This document shows, one piece after another, positions 1 through 10,376 of a DNA stretch of 64,000 nucleotides (within the stretch, counting starts at the first letter, position 1; each line of letters opens with the position of its first letter). The notes under the pieces were generated by a model, which was not told the DNA's origin, searched no databases, and saw only the letters and a list, made by a program, of their open reading frames with translations. The stretch covers positions 3,918,501 to 3,982,500 of the forward strand of contig OU015655.1 of the NCBI GenBank assembly GCA_907165275.2, written 5' to 3'. The position numbers and the translations under genes were made by a program. Source of the stretch: Zygaena filipendulae (Eukaryota > Arthropoda > Insecta > Lepidoptera > Zygaenidae).

Positions 1-489
1 GATTTACTCGAGCGTCGTTGGGATCTATTGAGTTTTGAAGATTAGGAGATATAAAAAAATAAGGTTATATGATGTTATTTCATTCACCGGTGGGTTTAGC
101 TTCTACAGGCTTTCAAAAATGTAAAAAAAAATTGTAAAATGGAAATACTCGAGTGCGTCAGATATTGTAGTTTAGATACTCCAAGGTGTCTCTGATAACG
201 AAAATATATTCATCTGCCGATTTGCGTGGTGGGAGTGGCCATCCGGAAATAAAAAAAAAAATTTACTCCAGCGCGTCAGATATTCAAAGGGGATGGTATG
301 TGTATGTGTGTGTATATATATATACTATAAGTAACTATGTGTGTATGTATTTTATTGTGTCGGTATGTTTTTTAGTATGTATTGTGAGTAAATTGCATCT
401 TTATGTTTTAGTTATTAATTATTAGTGTCTAGTATTAAGTATATTAATTATTGTTTTGTTTGCACACCCCATCTTCTATATGTATATCT

Positions 490-568
490 TTATCTACCCA
501 ATGGTTAACTGGTAGAGAATGCCGCAAGGCATTAAGTTCGCCATTTGTACACACTGTGCAATAAAGAA

Positions 569-607
<39 letters not shown>

Positions 608-610
608 ATG
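490..610 (+). mobile_element. 3' tail of a non-LTR retrotransposon (LINE)
   Basis: The stretch has a conserved 3' UTR segment (GGTAGAGAATGCC, then GGCATTAAGTTCGCC), a GTGCAATAAAG signal and a run of AAAT repeats at about 563-609. This is the usual end of jockey/CR1-like LINEs in Lepidoptera. No reverse transcriptase precedes it, so it is a severely 5'-truncated insertion. Confidence 0.7.
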
Positions 611-1035
611 TTAAGTGAACCCTAAAAATGCTCCCCTTCGAAAATCTGTCGATTCGGAGGTGACGCAAGGTAGTAGCGAATTTTTGAAAATGCAAAAATG
701 ATCTCAATTTTAAACTCGAGCGTGTCAGATTATTTTACAGAAGGTTCAGCTTGCAGTCTAAGTTAGTTGGCTTAAAATTTGACAATAATTTTGAGGGATA
801 TTATTAATCTGACTGCTAGAAACAAAAATTATGATTATTTTTAAGATTTTTTTTTATTTCTGACGTAAGTTTAATAACTTTATGAGCTATTTCTTGTTCA
901 TAAAAAACACACTACATTTCTATGAAATATGTAAAAGCTCACAAAATATTATTCACAAAACTAACTTTAAAGCACAAACAAGCCAGAGCGTCTTAAATAT
1001 AATAACATGAACGCGTTGTTTTGTGATGAGCTGTA

Positions 1036-1410
1036 AAGTAAAATGGCGTTATGGCGACGGAGAGCAGCGTGGGAATGGTGTGAGAGAGTCAGAGATACAC
1101 AAAAAGTGAAAGGGAGAGAGTGGCGCGGAGCGGAGTAATACACCTTCCTTTACCGCTACTTTTTAGAAGTCGGTTAAAAATTACATTAAAGTGAAAGGTT
1201 ATAGCTTAACCTATAGTTTGATGTAATACTTACCTTAACTTATTTTAATATGTATTTTAATCGACAAAAAAAAGTTACCAAGTTACCAAAAAAAGTTAAA
1301 ATTCGACACGTTTAGCGCCGTGATGTGTTGTGATGACGTTATGGCGACGGAAAGTAGTGTGAGGACGGTGCGAGAGAGTGAGAGATAGAGAAAAAGCAAA
1401 AGGGAAAGAA
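1036..1410. repeat. Direct duplication of a GA-rich segment
   Basis: Two related segments, about 1036-1130 and 1331-1410, share the block CGTTATGGCGACGGA followed by a purine-rich run of GAGAGAGT and GAGATA words. Divergence suggests an old duplication or two copies of one repeat. No coding potential was seen. Confidence 0.5.
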
Positions 1411-2135
1411 ACTACCTACTAACTACTGACGGTAATTTATAGTTCTAAGAACCTGCTGACGATTACAAGTGATTGTAACCAATCCTAAGTAATAAATAGC
1501 TTTTGAAATTTGAAATTTGAATTTGAAAGACAGAGATATGAATAGGTACATGTTTCACTGCAGCTGCTCGTTCTAAACTTTAAAGACGATTTTTGTTTCC
1601 TCGGCTTATGAAAATCGGCAGATTATATTTTTCCCGCTATCCTTGAGTTATTTACTTTAAAATAAAAAATAAATCAACCGCGCTCGAGAATGTCGAGGTT
1701 GCGTTTGTTTTTTGCAAGTTTGTGATCCTCTTACTCCCTTACGTCACGTCCAAATCGTCAGATTATTCATATACACACTTCTCACTATGTAATTAACCCA
1801 CCATATCTTAATCTGACGCGCTCGAGTATTTCGAGTTATCGATTTTTTTTACTAAACTGATCGATTATTCAAGATGGACCTACCAGTGTAGAGGGCGTAT
1901 ATTTGGTGGAGGTACTCAACATGGTGCAAGGTACCCCCCTTATGTTCATCTGACGCGCTTTAGCTAATCCACAAATCCCCTCTTGGGCGCCCGTACTATA
2001 AGTAAAGTAAGCAATCAGCAAAGTATTTGGATGTTCACTGTTATTGAATAATTTAAGTGAAGTTTTGGTCGGTATTATAATTCATAAGTTATTAAATAAG
2101 TAAAAAAAAGTTTTATTATTTATGTAGGTCGAGTG

Positions 2136-2465
2136 AATGGGGATGTGGACTACTTTTGAAAATCAAAATTCTAATTAGTCCGTCAGTTAGAAAATAAAAA
2201 AACAATAGATACGTATCTTTTGCCTTTATAAATAAATTAAAATATACAAAGATAAAGCGCATTAAAGTTTAAGGTGAGGGGGTCGTGACGTCACTAACCG
2301 CTAAAACCGCCATACAAACTGTCAGAATAGTGACGTCACGCGAAGTTTCAACTCAATATATCGCCGTTATTTTTGATTACCAAAAAAAAGAAAAAATACG
2401 TGTCCGATATTTTTTAATAATCTACAAGACGGACTAAAAAATAAAAATTAGTCAACATGCCCATT
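2136..2465 (+). mobile_element. TIR MITE with CRE-like core, copy 1 (330 bp)
   Basis: The termini are imperfect inverted repeats that start AATGGGNATG, followed inward by TAGTCCGTC words. The centre has two perfect TGACGTCA octamers at 2286-2293 and 2331-2338. Related copies lie at 21585-22311, 42486-42817, 43710-43945 and 61130-61453. No transposase is encoded and I could not define a target duplication. Confidence 0.75.
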
Positions 2466-2542
2466 AAAATATAAAAAAAATAAGAATCTAAAAAACTTGA
2501 ATCTATGTTTCATTAAAACTACTTTTAAATTACCTATCAAAG

Positions 2543-2596
2543 ATGGCGAGGACTTATCAAAATGCAGTGGACGATTGTTACTCTAGTCAATTCTGA
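2543..2596 (+). CDS. Short ORF in good start context (hypothetical)
   Basis: An ATG in the context AAAGATGGCG opens a 17-codon frame reading MARTYQNAVDDCYSSQF and then TGA. The composition is protein-like, but the length gives little statistical weight. It lies 78 bp downstream of a MITE and about 600 bp upstream of the candidate exon at 3184. No splice donor is visible inside it that would join the two. It could be a small ORF, part of a 5' exon, or chance. I do not recognise the peptide. Confidence 0.12.
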   Translation: MARTYQNAVDDCYSSQF

Positions 2597-3183
2597 ATTT
2601 TATTAGAAAGACATGCACTTTGTATTTAAACTTTTCCTAGTGTGAAAAAAAACGGGAGTTAAAGTGAAATGTGACTTAGTAGAAATGTAGGTAATTTTCT
2701 ACCATGATCCAATTTGAACGTCAAATAAGTACATAAATATAAATATACGTCATAGAGTATAAAAAATTGCTCTTGTTAATTCGCTAATATATTGATAATA
2801 TTTTTGTTGTGGTTAAATTAAATACTTTTTGATTCTGTGATTTAAGCTTAATTTCGCAAAGTACAGTTTAGTCAAGATTATTTTCGTTTTAATTTAATGT
2901 GTAAATGATTTTATCTAGGACTGTTAATATGAATAGGTAGCAATAATTTTATTTATCCTGTTTAAAAACTTAGTCTAAATTAGTTTGAAACAATAGGTAG
3001 GTTTATTTTTATTTTAAGTAGAAGCCACTCAATGGTATTGAATTGTTATGTAGGTATAAAGATCTTAAGAAAATGCTGCTGTAAATTTAAAGGTTTTATA
3101 GTTTTCAATTATCACACATTGTCTAACTTTTTTAATGTACCTAGATGTTAATTTAATTTAGGAGACAATAATGATTGTAGTAG

Positions 3184-3272
3184 TATATTGTATTTACTTA
3201 TAATCAAAACCAAAGTAAAATTGGTCAAGCTGAAAAAATTGGAGAAGAAAGCCTCTCTGCTGCAGCACTGCA
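3184..3272 (+). CDS. Candidate internal exon ending in a consensus donor
   Basis: The segment ends CTGCAG|GTAAGT, a near-ideal splice donor, with the intron starting at 3273. One frame is open from 3184 to the donor and ends ...KIGQAEKIGEESLSAAALQ in phase 0. A second frame is also open and lysine-rich, so the coding frame is not secure. The upstream acceptor is unclear; AG dinucleotides near 3160-3183 are possible. Downstream, the tract before ACAG at 5068 gives a credible acceptor, and the next exon would continue ERTRSHNKFTLC and stop. The intervening 1.8 kb holds Helitrons and a hAT MITE. I do not recognise the protein family. An untranslated exon is equally possible. Confidence 0.3.
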
Positions 3273-3779
3273 GGTAAGTCTTTTATATTGAACTTTAGTA
3301 TAGTTTAATATTATAGGTACAATGTAGAATTGAAATTAACTGAAATTGAAAGAAAGAAGAAAGAAAATTGCTTATTTATTTGTGATCCTAAATAAGAAGA
3401 AAGATTTAATCAAAGCACACTTTTCTTTCTTAAAAAGGATTGGTTATAGGTAATTAAATTGTGTTGCTTTTCACCTAGGTACTTAGATTTTCTTAGTAGG
3501 TAACTAGAAAGTTTTATTTTAATACCAATATCTTTATTTACATAGTTATATGACATTAAGTGACAATATTTTTCTATATAGTTTACACTACGAAATTCCA
3601 CAATAATAAATCTTTTTCTACACTTTTAAAAAGATCAAAAGACATTTGAATGATATTCATTAAGTTACAAATATATTTATTGGTACATGCTCATAAAACT
3701 TAAGCACCAATACTTCACTTATACAACCATATACTTACTAAGCCTATGGTTCATATCACAAAGATGGTATGCTTAGAAC

Positions 3780-4352
3780 ATACCATGTGATATACTTATA
3801 TTTTATAAAACAAAGTCCTCTGCTGCTGACTGTCTGTTAGTGATAAACTCAAAAACTACTGAACGGATTTTCATGAAATATCTTAAAACAAGTAGCTAGT
3901 TATGTAGAATTTATAGCTTAATAAAGGTCCTTGAAAATGAGATCATTGATACTGTGTATTTCCGTATGTTTTGATTAAATAAAATCACTAATACATATTA
4001 TAAAACAAACCCCTCCACCTGTCGGTCTGACCCCTACAAACTCAAAACTACTGAATGGGTTTTATGCGGTTTTCACCAGTGAATTATGAGGAAGGTTTAG
4101 GTATATATATATATATAATTTGTCAAGGTTTTGTGTAAATTGGTTGAAATCACTACATAGTATAAAACAAAGTTGCTTCCTACTGACTTTCCCTATGTAT
4201 GCTTAGATCTTTAAAACGACACAATGGATTTTGATGCGTTTTTTTTTTAATAGATAGAGTGATTCAAAAGGGAGGTTTATACATATAATTTACCTTGAAA
4301 TTACTGCGGAAATTCCCAAATAACCGTGGTTGAAACCGCAGGGGACAGCTAG
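3780..4352 (+). mobile_element. Composite Helitron cluster
   Basis: Several overlapping Helitron pieces lie head to tail. They show the words TACATATTATAAAACAAA, AAACTCAAAA.CTACTGAA, GGTTTTCACC and GATTCATGAGGAAGG, and the cluster ends in GGGGACAGCTAG at 4352. The segment about 3865-4140 matches 39500-39775 nearly throughout, including the junction between two Helitron types. That suggests the composite moves as a unit. The hAT MITE at 4353 is inserted at the CTAG terminus. Confidence 0.7.
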
Positions 4353-4586
4353 CAGTGGCGAAGGTACCATAGAAGCCGATACCCACCGGCTTCCCTTCAG
4401 ACGCAACATCTCTCTACCGTAAGAACGTTGTCAGGGATACAGGGAAGGACTTTTTATACCGGAATTCCCGCGGGAACTCCGGAACTTATCGCAGGTGAAA
4501 TCACGGGGCACAGTTAATAGTTTAACAAGTTGAAATTAAAGTAGATTTCCGGCTTCCCTCTCTCAATATTTCACCCTTCGCCACTG
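4353..4586 (-). mobile_element. hAT-type MITE carrying a Helitron core, copy 1 (234 bp)
   Basis: The ends are the inverted repeats CAGTGGCGAAGG and CCTTCGCCACTG with close counterparts. Flanking octamers are ACAGCTAG (4345-4352) and ACAGGTAG (4587-4594), an 8-bp target duplication with one mismatch, as expected of hAT elements. The interior from GTTGTCAGGGATACAGGG to GGGGCACAGTTAAT is a copy of a Helitron 3' half. A copy in the opposite orientation with the same structure lies at 19852-20091. Confidence 0.85.
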
Positions 4587-4627
4587 ACAGGTAGTATAAC
4601 AATAATTGTTGAAACGGTCCAAAAAGT

Positions 4628-4787
4628 ACTTTACTACACTTTCACACCTTAATGACTCAACTGATCACTACAAAATTTTGCATTCCCATTATCTGGAGTA
4701 CAGAGAAGGACATATATGATACTCTTGTCCCTGCATTCCTGCAGAAACTCCGAAATTAATGCAGGTGAAACCACAGGGAACAACTAG
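4628..4787 (+). mobile_element. Helitron, 5'-truncated
   Basis: The familiar order is present: CTTAATGACTCAACTGATCA, a short A/T spacer, GTACAGAGAAGGACAT, CTCCGAAATTAATGCAGG, and the 3' end CAACTAG. The hairpin is degraded (GCAGG for GCGGG). Confidence 0.7.
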
Positions 4788-5015
4788 TTATGTTATATTC
4801 TTATGGCTCATTGAGTTCACATTCCCAATTTATTGCATTTTTTTCAAATATAATAAAGCTGTTTTTATTTTATTTATGACACAGCATTCTTAAGAAAATT
4901 CTGGAATTAATACAAATAAGATGGTAGTTGGCAGTTTGTACAAATGTACATAGTATGTTACCTTTATTATGAAAGTGCTTTAACTGATTAATTAACTGAA
5001 TATGTATGCAATAAT

Positions 5016-5330
5016 ATGTTAGTTATTATGCTCCAAGATTCCTTAACACTACTCCCTAACATAAACAGGAAAGAACTAGATCTCATAATAAGTTTACATT
5101 GTGCTAATGTAAAATATTGTGGCACTTTCCACTTTACTAAGCTTCTGTATGAAAATGAATGGAATGAAATTGTTACAAATTTTTGGGTTTACTACAAAAA
5201 GAAAAAAGAGTTTCATCTGATTGTCTATCAAGAACTTTTTTCTCAGGAATGCATAGAGGTTATAATTAATATAAAATATTGTCTGCTATTCTTTTGAGCT
5301 GTGAAATAAAGCAAACTTCTAAATCATCTG
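5016..5330 (+). CDS. Uncharacterised ORF or terminal exon with AATAAA
   Basis: A 93-codon frame runs from 5016 to 5297. It starts MLVIMLQDSLTLLPN and ends in a hydrophobic ...NIKYCLLFF, with a KKKKEF patch in between. AATAAA follows at about 5305. No known domain is visible. A pyrimidine-rich tract ends in ACAG at 5068, so an alternative is a terminal exon starting at 5069 in another frame, which would read ERTRSHNKFTLC and stop, following the donor at 3273. The AT-rich composition means that a frame of this length may be chance. Expression and conservation are unknown. Confidence 0.25.
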
Positions 5331-5502
5331 ACTCAATTCTTGTGATGGATTAATTATTTACGTATCTACTTTGTATGGAACCCCCGGTGCGCGGGTCCGA
5401 CTCTTACTAAACCGGCTTTTAACACCATCATTATAGCTACTTGTCTACTCTTCTTCATCTTTTACTAAATGGCAACTTTTATACCAGCATGTGTGTATTA
5501 TG

Positions 5503-5527
5503 CTCAGAAGAATAATATTCTTCTGAG
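5503..5527. mobile_element. TIR-only micro-palindrome with 8-bp target duplication, copy 1
   Basis: A 25-nt palindrome (12 bp + 1 + 12 bp) starting CTCAGAAGAATA is flanked by the perfect direct octamer GTATTATG at 5495-5502 and 5528-5535. It looks like a complete insertion consisting of two terminal inverted repeats with no interior. The same arm recurs at 10341-10368. Confidence 0.7.
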
Positions 5528-5781
5528 GTATTATGTATTAAAGTTATTAAAAGTGTCAATCAAATCATTTAATATAGTAAATTGACAACTATTGTTGGCA
5601 CTGACCATTGGATTCACACATTGGCATAAATGCGATATTATGTTTGTTGGTCTTTGAAGTACTGAGAACTTCTGTTCTACACAGAAAGATTGGAAATAGC
5701 TTGGTTTACATGACTTTAATTTTAAGTGGAAGAAGTAAATTGGTATGTTCTTATAATATCTGTATTAGATTCATGGACTAA

Positions 5782-5955
5782 CTAGCTGTTTCTCGCGTTA
5801 ATTTTGGAGTTCCTTCAGGAATTTCAGGACAAAAGTACCATATGCCCTTCTCTGTCCCTGACATCGTGTATTCAAAATTTCATGATGATCGATTGAGCCG
5901 TTAACACGTGATAGCTTAACAAACAAACAGAAGTCACATTCGCATTTATAAGTAA
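5782..5955 (-). mobile_element. Helitron, near full length
   Basis: Reading on the plus strand it starts CTAGCTGTTTCTCGCG. It continues through GGAGTTCCTTCAGGAATTTC, CCCTTCTCTGTCCCTGACA and TTGAGCCGTTAACACG, and ends at the 5' terminus CGCATTTATAAGTAAAG. Moderately diverged from the 29861 copy. Confidence 0.75.
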
Positions 5956-5956
5956 A

Positions 5957-7116
5957 GATAACCATTACTTTAATAATTTATTTAGCATGGCTGGCTATTT
6001 GTGGTGTGAACTGTGAAGTTCAAAAATCACATTTTACATAAAATAATAAAGCTAGTCCAAAGGCAGAGAGGTGTGCTGTTGACTGTACGCATACTGCCGG
6101 TAGAATCTAAATTGTCGTTAATGTGTCAGTATGATCGACAACATGACTAATTTTGGCAACAGAGTTATGAAAATCACAAGTGGATAGTGTTTTCTTTTTC
6201 ATATTTAAATATACGTACTTTTTAAGCGTATAGCTCCGATCTCTCTATAATGTATTGGATGGCTTGAACTTATTATTGTCGGATACGCCGTACGTAACTA
6301 TGTATAACACTTTAGAACTCTTCGGTTTTACCTTAAACATATGTAATTTCGACTTCAATCGTCACAGTCGTATTCCACTGTCGACTTTAGGAAACCAACG
6401 CTCCAACGTCCTTAGCTGTTCTCACTCAGATTTTTGTTTATAATACTGATTGGGGATTAATTAAGGAATGCGACGATAAGTGACTAAAATTGATGCATAA
6501 ATTTTGGATTTTTTGTCGGCTCTTTTAACGATTTGCATTTCAAAACTTTGCTCATATCTTGGGTCACTATATTTAAAATAGCATTTATTTTATCGCGGTA
6601 CTACTGAGTTCTCGACGGAGTTTTGCAATTCACGTGGGTGAAATCGAGGGCGCCAGCTAAAAAATTAAATAAATTGCTGCCATATTTTTTGAAATTAAAC
6701 ATCGTGACATCTATAACAAACTAAGAGAGATGTTTAAATTCTCCGCTTTACCTTTTTGAGTGACATCGTCATTCTGCACCTTCTGGTACATACCTACATA
6801 CCAACATACATCTTGTAATATTTTCACTATCCGTTTCTGCATCATGCCTGAAATCGCTCCTTTACGCATGTGAAAGTCGGATGAAAATGCTTTTGATTTC
6901 TCGCTGGGATCTGCGGGAGCATTTTCGCGCTGATAAAGTGAGTTAAAAGTTTAAACTTTAAAGTAAATATAAAAAATACATAATGTAATGTAAACACATT
7001 ACAATACATATATATCATACATAATATTATTACCTATGTCAGCGTGAGATTGTGAAAATCACCAATCGATATCTAATTAAAATGTTTTTATGAATAACGA
7101 GGATGTGAGCGACTTA
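5957..7116. other. Mostly unannotated AT-rich DNA
   Basis: A weak Helitron 3' fragment lies at about 6600-6660 (TTCACGTGGGTGAAATCG...GCCAGCTAA). A short inverted repeat GTAATGT/ACATTAC lies at 6985-7002. A 62-codon frame at 6255-6443 starts on TTG and has no supporting signals. Nothing else was recognised. Confidence 0.5.
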
Positions 7117-7355
7117 CGGCCGCACTCAGAGTCGACTTTAATGATTACTTAGTTAAGTATAGATTTTTAAAACAAAACTGCCGCAATCAGAGACGTTCAG
7201 TAAATTAATGTTAAAATTGGCATTTAATGAGATGTAACTTAATTAGTTAAATTACAATTAACATTAATTGATTAAACTCGAGTGATTGCGGCAGTTTTGT
7301 TTTAAAAATCTACACTTGACTAAGTAATCATTAAAGTCGACTCTGAGTGCGGCGG
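7117..7355. mobile_element. Harbinger-like fold-back MITE, copy 1 (239 bp)
   Basis: The element is almost entirely palindromic. Both arms contain CCGCACTCAGAGTCGACTTT and TTTTTAAAACAAAACTGCCG, separated by an AT-rich loop. TTA occurs on both sides (7114-7116 and 7356-7358), as expected of the 3-bp TTA/TAA duplications of PIF/Harbinger elements. It encodes no protein. A second copy lies at 15921-16153, and a solitary end (CTGAGTGCGGCGG then TTA) at about 8622-8637. Confidence 0.8.
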
Positions 7356-7838
7356 TTAATGTGCCTAGAATTGTTTAAATCCGTCAAACGGGTGTTTAAG
7401 TAAATATTATAGTTGTTTAACCATAGTGCTGATATTATAATTTTAAATCTATTAATTAAATGGCACCGTCTACCTAATCTAGTTTTTTTTGCGATGTAAC
7501 CTTGTTAACGGACACCTTGTTAATGACGTACATAGTTGATTAAGTACAATCATAAAATAGTTTTTTATTATGTCAGTTATCGTATAGCATTATATCGGTT
7601 CAATTGCTAGCAAGTTCAGTCGAGTGTATATCCAAAGTAGGTATCATTTGATATAATGTGTTAAAGGACGTTTGTAATACATAACATCTTACATTACACA
7701 TAACGTTTGTAATGTAACCCCAAACGCTCTAGAAGGCAAAAATAATTTTATTCTGTATACCTTATGACACAGTTGTCTATGTATTTTTTTGGAGTGACCA
7801 TGAGGTACAACAATGTTTGTGGTGCGTTGTCGCAACGC

Positions 7839-7863
7839 AGCGTGTTATGGTCATAGTGAATCA
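7839..7863. repeat. Solitary end of the GGGCCCTTATTCAC element
   Basis: GCGTGTTATGGTCATAGTGA resembles the terminal inverted repeat found at 35720 and 36589. No partner end is evident here, so it is a remnant. Confidence 0.35.
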
Positions 7864-7959
7864 CACCCAGATCTAAGTAGCAGTATTAAAATATGCTTAC
7901 GACGTTCATGTCTACACAAAGTATGTCCGTTTTATTATGCTATATACGAACGTTTCAGC

Positions 7960-8055
7960 TACGGTAGTCCTAAGTGACATAGGGTACTTTTCATCCCGAA
8001 ATTCCCACGGGTACTCCAAAATTAGCGTGGGTGAAACAGCACGGAACAGCTTTCG
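7960..8055 (+). mobile_element. Helitron 3' fragment
   Basis: The words CATAGGGTACTTTTCATCCC, AATTCCCACGGGTACTCC and GCGTGGGTGAAACAGC match the Helitron 3' half. The terminal CTAG is mutated to CTTT. Confidence 0.65.
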
Positions 8056-8621
8056 GTTATTAAAATTCAACGAGCACAATCATATAGAATGTGAAACGTA
8101 TTTTTTCAGTTTATTGTAATTATTATTCGTATAAATATTGTATTTAATATTTACGGCAGACTGGTGCTGGCCTGTAAACCAACATTTTTCATAAAAAAAG
8201 TGTGATAAGCGTCATTAATGTTATTACGGCCGACTTATCGAATCTGTACATCTATATGTAGCTAATTAGGTACTGAACTAGACGCGTGTTTGTACAATGA
8301 AGGTTTTTTTTAATATAGATATACTTAGTACTTGGAGATTCTCACACAACGCCACCAGGTTTCAAGATATCAGTACTCTGGGTACCAATAAATATTTTGG
8401 TCGATACAATAAAATATAACGAACAATTAATTTAAATTAGAAAACTAGTGTATTTTTTTAAATGTTAAGTTGTACACAGTCATGTCCTTTGTAGCTTTGA
8501 TAGTTGATACCATCAGGGATCAGCAATTTGCAATGTTTTTAATCCAATAAACAATACGAAGGTAACGCATTTGCAGAAATAAATTGAAATTAGAAAACGC
8601 TAAAGAAACAACATCTCGTTT

Positions 8622-8637
8622 CTGAGTGCGGCGGTTA
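8622..8637. repeat. Solitary Harbinger-like MITE end
   Basis: CTGAGTGCGGCGG followed by TTA is identical to the right end of the element at 7117-7355, without a visible partner. Confidence 0.5.
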
Positions 8638-8639
8638 GT

Positions 8640-9410
8640 CTTATTAAAAAGGCACTTGTAGTAGCGCTAATTCCAATATCGTCGTGCATTAATATCGTAA
8701 TAGGATCGTTAACATCGAGTTACGATCACCTATGGCGACTTTTATTCTATTTAAATTACGCCCGTCATGAGTTCATAACATTGTAACAGTTTTACTTAAC
8801 TAGCGTTTTATATCCTGGAAAATTTTCAATTTAATTCCAAAATTATGCATTTATAATATTATGTTATAATATAATGATTACATTACTCGACATCAAAACA
8901 AACCAATTTACACCTCTGTATAAAGTTATTTAACATAAAGAGATATCGCATTACCTTATTCAGTGCAAAAAATTTCAAAAGTAACTAACTTGACTACACT
9001 ACTGCAAAAATATTATGTAGAAGTGGTTTAAAACACCTTTTGAAGCGAAAATTCATAAGTATATTTAGAAGCATACAGAGTTTAGTAATATACTTCTGTT
9101 CATTAAAAAACTTATTTTCTGTACATTATTTGCAATTTTCTTAATTACTTAACTTAATATATTTTTTCTTAGACCGCCGTTTTATTGATTAGCTAAATGA
9201 AGCTCTTAGAAGCTTTTGAAGAGTAAAAATTAAGAACGGCTTCAACACTTTCTCTAGCCATACTATAATGATCGCGTGTACTTTCATCGTCTACAGGAAT
9301 ATCGAATTATGTTCATAAACTAAACCAACTATAATGTTGCCCTTGATTATTATCGCATATTCGCTAAATTTGCGTTATGCCTCGCTTAAATAATTAGTTT
9401 TATAATATAA
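8640..9410. other. AT-rich DNA, no feature recognised
   Basis: No gene, TIR or tandem repeat was identified on either strand. Confidence 0.4.
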
Positions 9411-10027
9411 CTAGCTGACCCCCGCGGTTTCACCCGCGGTAATTTCGGAGTTCCCGCGGGAATTCCGAGATAAAAAGTACCCTATGTCACTCAGGATTAC
9501 TTTAGCTTCCTATAAGTGAAAGAAATTTCAAAAATGGTTCCGTAGATCCAGCGATCCCCTCTTAATACCTCACAAACTCACAATCTCCGGAGTTCCCGCG
9601 AGAATTCGGGGATACAAAGTACTTTACGTCCCTCAGGATCACTGTAGCTTCCTATAAGTGAAAGAATTTTTAAAATAGGTTCAGTAGATCCAGAGAACCC
9701 CAACAATCTCACGAACTCACAAACTCCAAGGTTCCCGCGGGAATTTCGCGATATAAAGTGTCACCCTATGTCACTCAAGATTACTGTAGCTTCCTATAAG
9801 TGAAAGAATTTTCAAAAACGGTACCGTAGATAGTTGTTCCCTCGTGGTTTAACCGCGGAAAATTCGGAGTTTCCGCGGGAATTTCGGAATAAAACCCTGT
9901 TACACTCAAGATCACTGTAGCTTTCTATAAGTGAAAGAATTTTCTAAATCGGTTCAGTAGATCCAGAGATTACCCCCAACAACGTCACAAACTCACAAAC
10001 TTTTGCTCTTCATAATATTACTATAGA
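9411..10027 (-). mobile_element. Tandem array of four Helitron units
   Basis: Four units start near 9411, 9584, 9725 and 9831. Each contains a GTTCCCGCGGGAATT-like hairpin, a CTATGTCACTCA-like segment and GCTTCCTATAAGTGAAAGAA. Units 1 and 4 have the CTAG-proximal GGTTTCACCCGCGG-type hairpin; units 2 and 3 lack it. The array begins with CTAG after an A at 9410 and ends ...TATAGA before T at 10028, so one A|T target appears to hold the whole array. Confidence 0.85.
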
Positions 10028-10028
10028 T

Positions 10029-10130
10029 AAGCTGTCCCCTTCACGATTTCACCCGCTTCTTTTACAAAATTCCCTTTAGAAACTTTTTGTATCGAAATGA
10101 AAGTGTCCTAAGTCCTTTGGCAGGATCCAT
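10029..10130 (-). mobile_element. Helitron fragment
   Basis: AAGCTGTCCCCTTCACGATT and TTCACCCGCTTC resemble a degraded Helitron 3' end read on the minus strand. It directly abuts the array. Confidence 0.4.
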
Positions 10131-10340
10131 TACTCGTAACAAACCAAACAACAAATGTGTTGCAAATTTCACTTCAACGTTTTGCGAGCATATATAGGTA
10201 TATACATTGACATTGTGCTGTTATCGTTTGTTAAACAAAATATTCACGTTTGTATCAATGATACCTATATGCAACGCAAATCAACACCAAATACATAGAT
10301 GAAGCAATCACTGATGAGATGACAGAGATAAAAAGAGACA

Positions 10341-10368
10341 CTCAGAAGAATAACTTTATTCTTCTGAG
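10341..10368. mobile_element. TIR-only micro-palindrome with 8-bp target duplication, copy 2
   Basis: A 28-nt palindrome (13 bp + 2 + 13 bp) starting CTCAGAAGAATAA is flanked by the perfect direct octamer AAGAGACA at 10333-10340 and 10369-10376. The arm sequence equals that of 5503-5527, while the target sites differ. This shows independent insertion of the same family. Confidence 0.75.
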
Positions 10369-10376
10369 AAGAGACA

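Larger units (their letters stand above)
1..1965. repeat. Array of CTCGAGCGNGTCAGA motifs in opposed orientation
   Basis: A motif close to CTCGAGCGCGTCAGAT occurs forward at about 7, 148, 266 and 715, and in reverse at about 1683, 1811 and 1948, with a weaker copy near 1756. Forward copies occupy the left part and reverse copies the right part. That arrangement resembles the subterminal repeats of one large degraded transposon, or several related short ones. The LINE tail and a duplicated GA-rich block lie between the two groups. I cannot assign a superfamily and see no coding sequence. Confidence 0.5.

Noticed and set aside
1218..1240. Minus-strand splice donor TTAAG|GTAAGT
   Set aside because: The upstream sequence is AT-rich and has early stops in all frames. 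No exon could be proposed.
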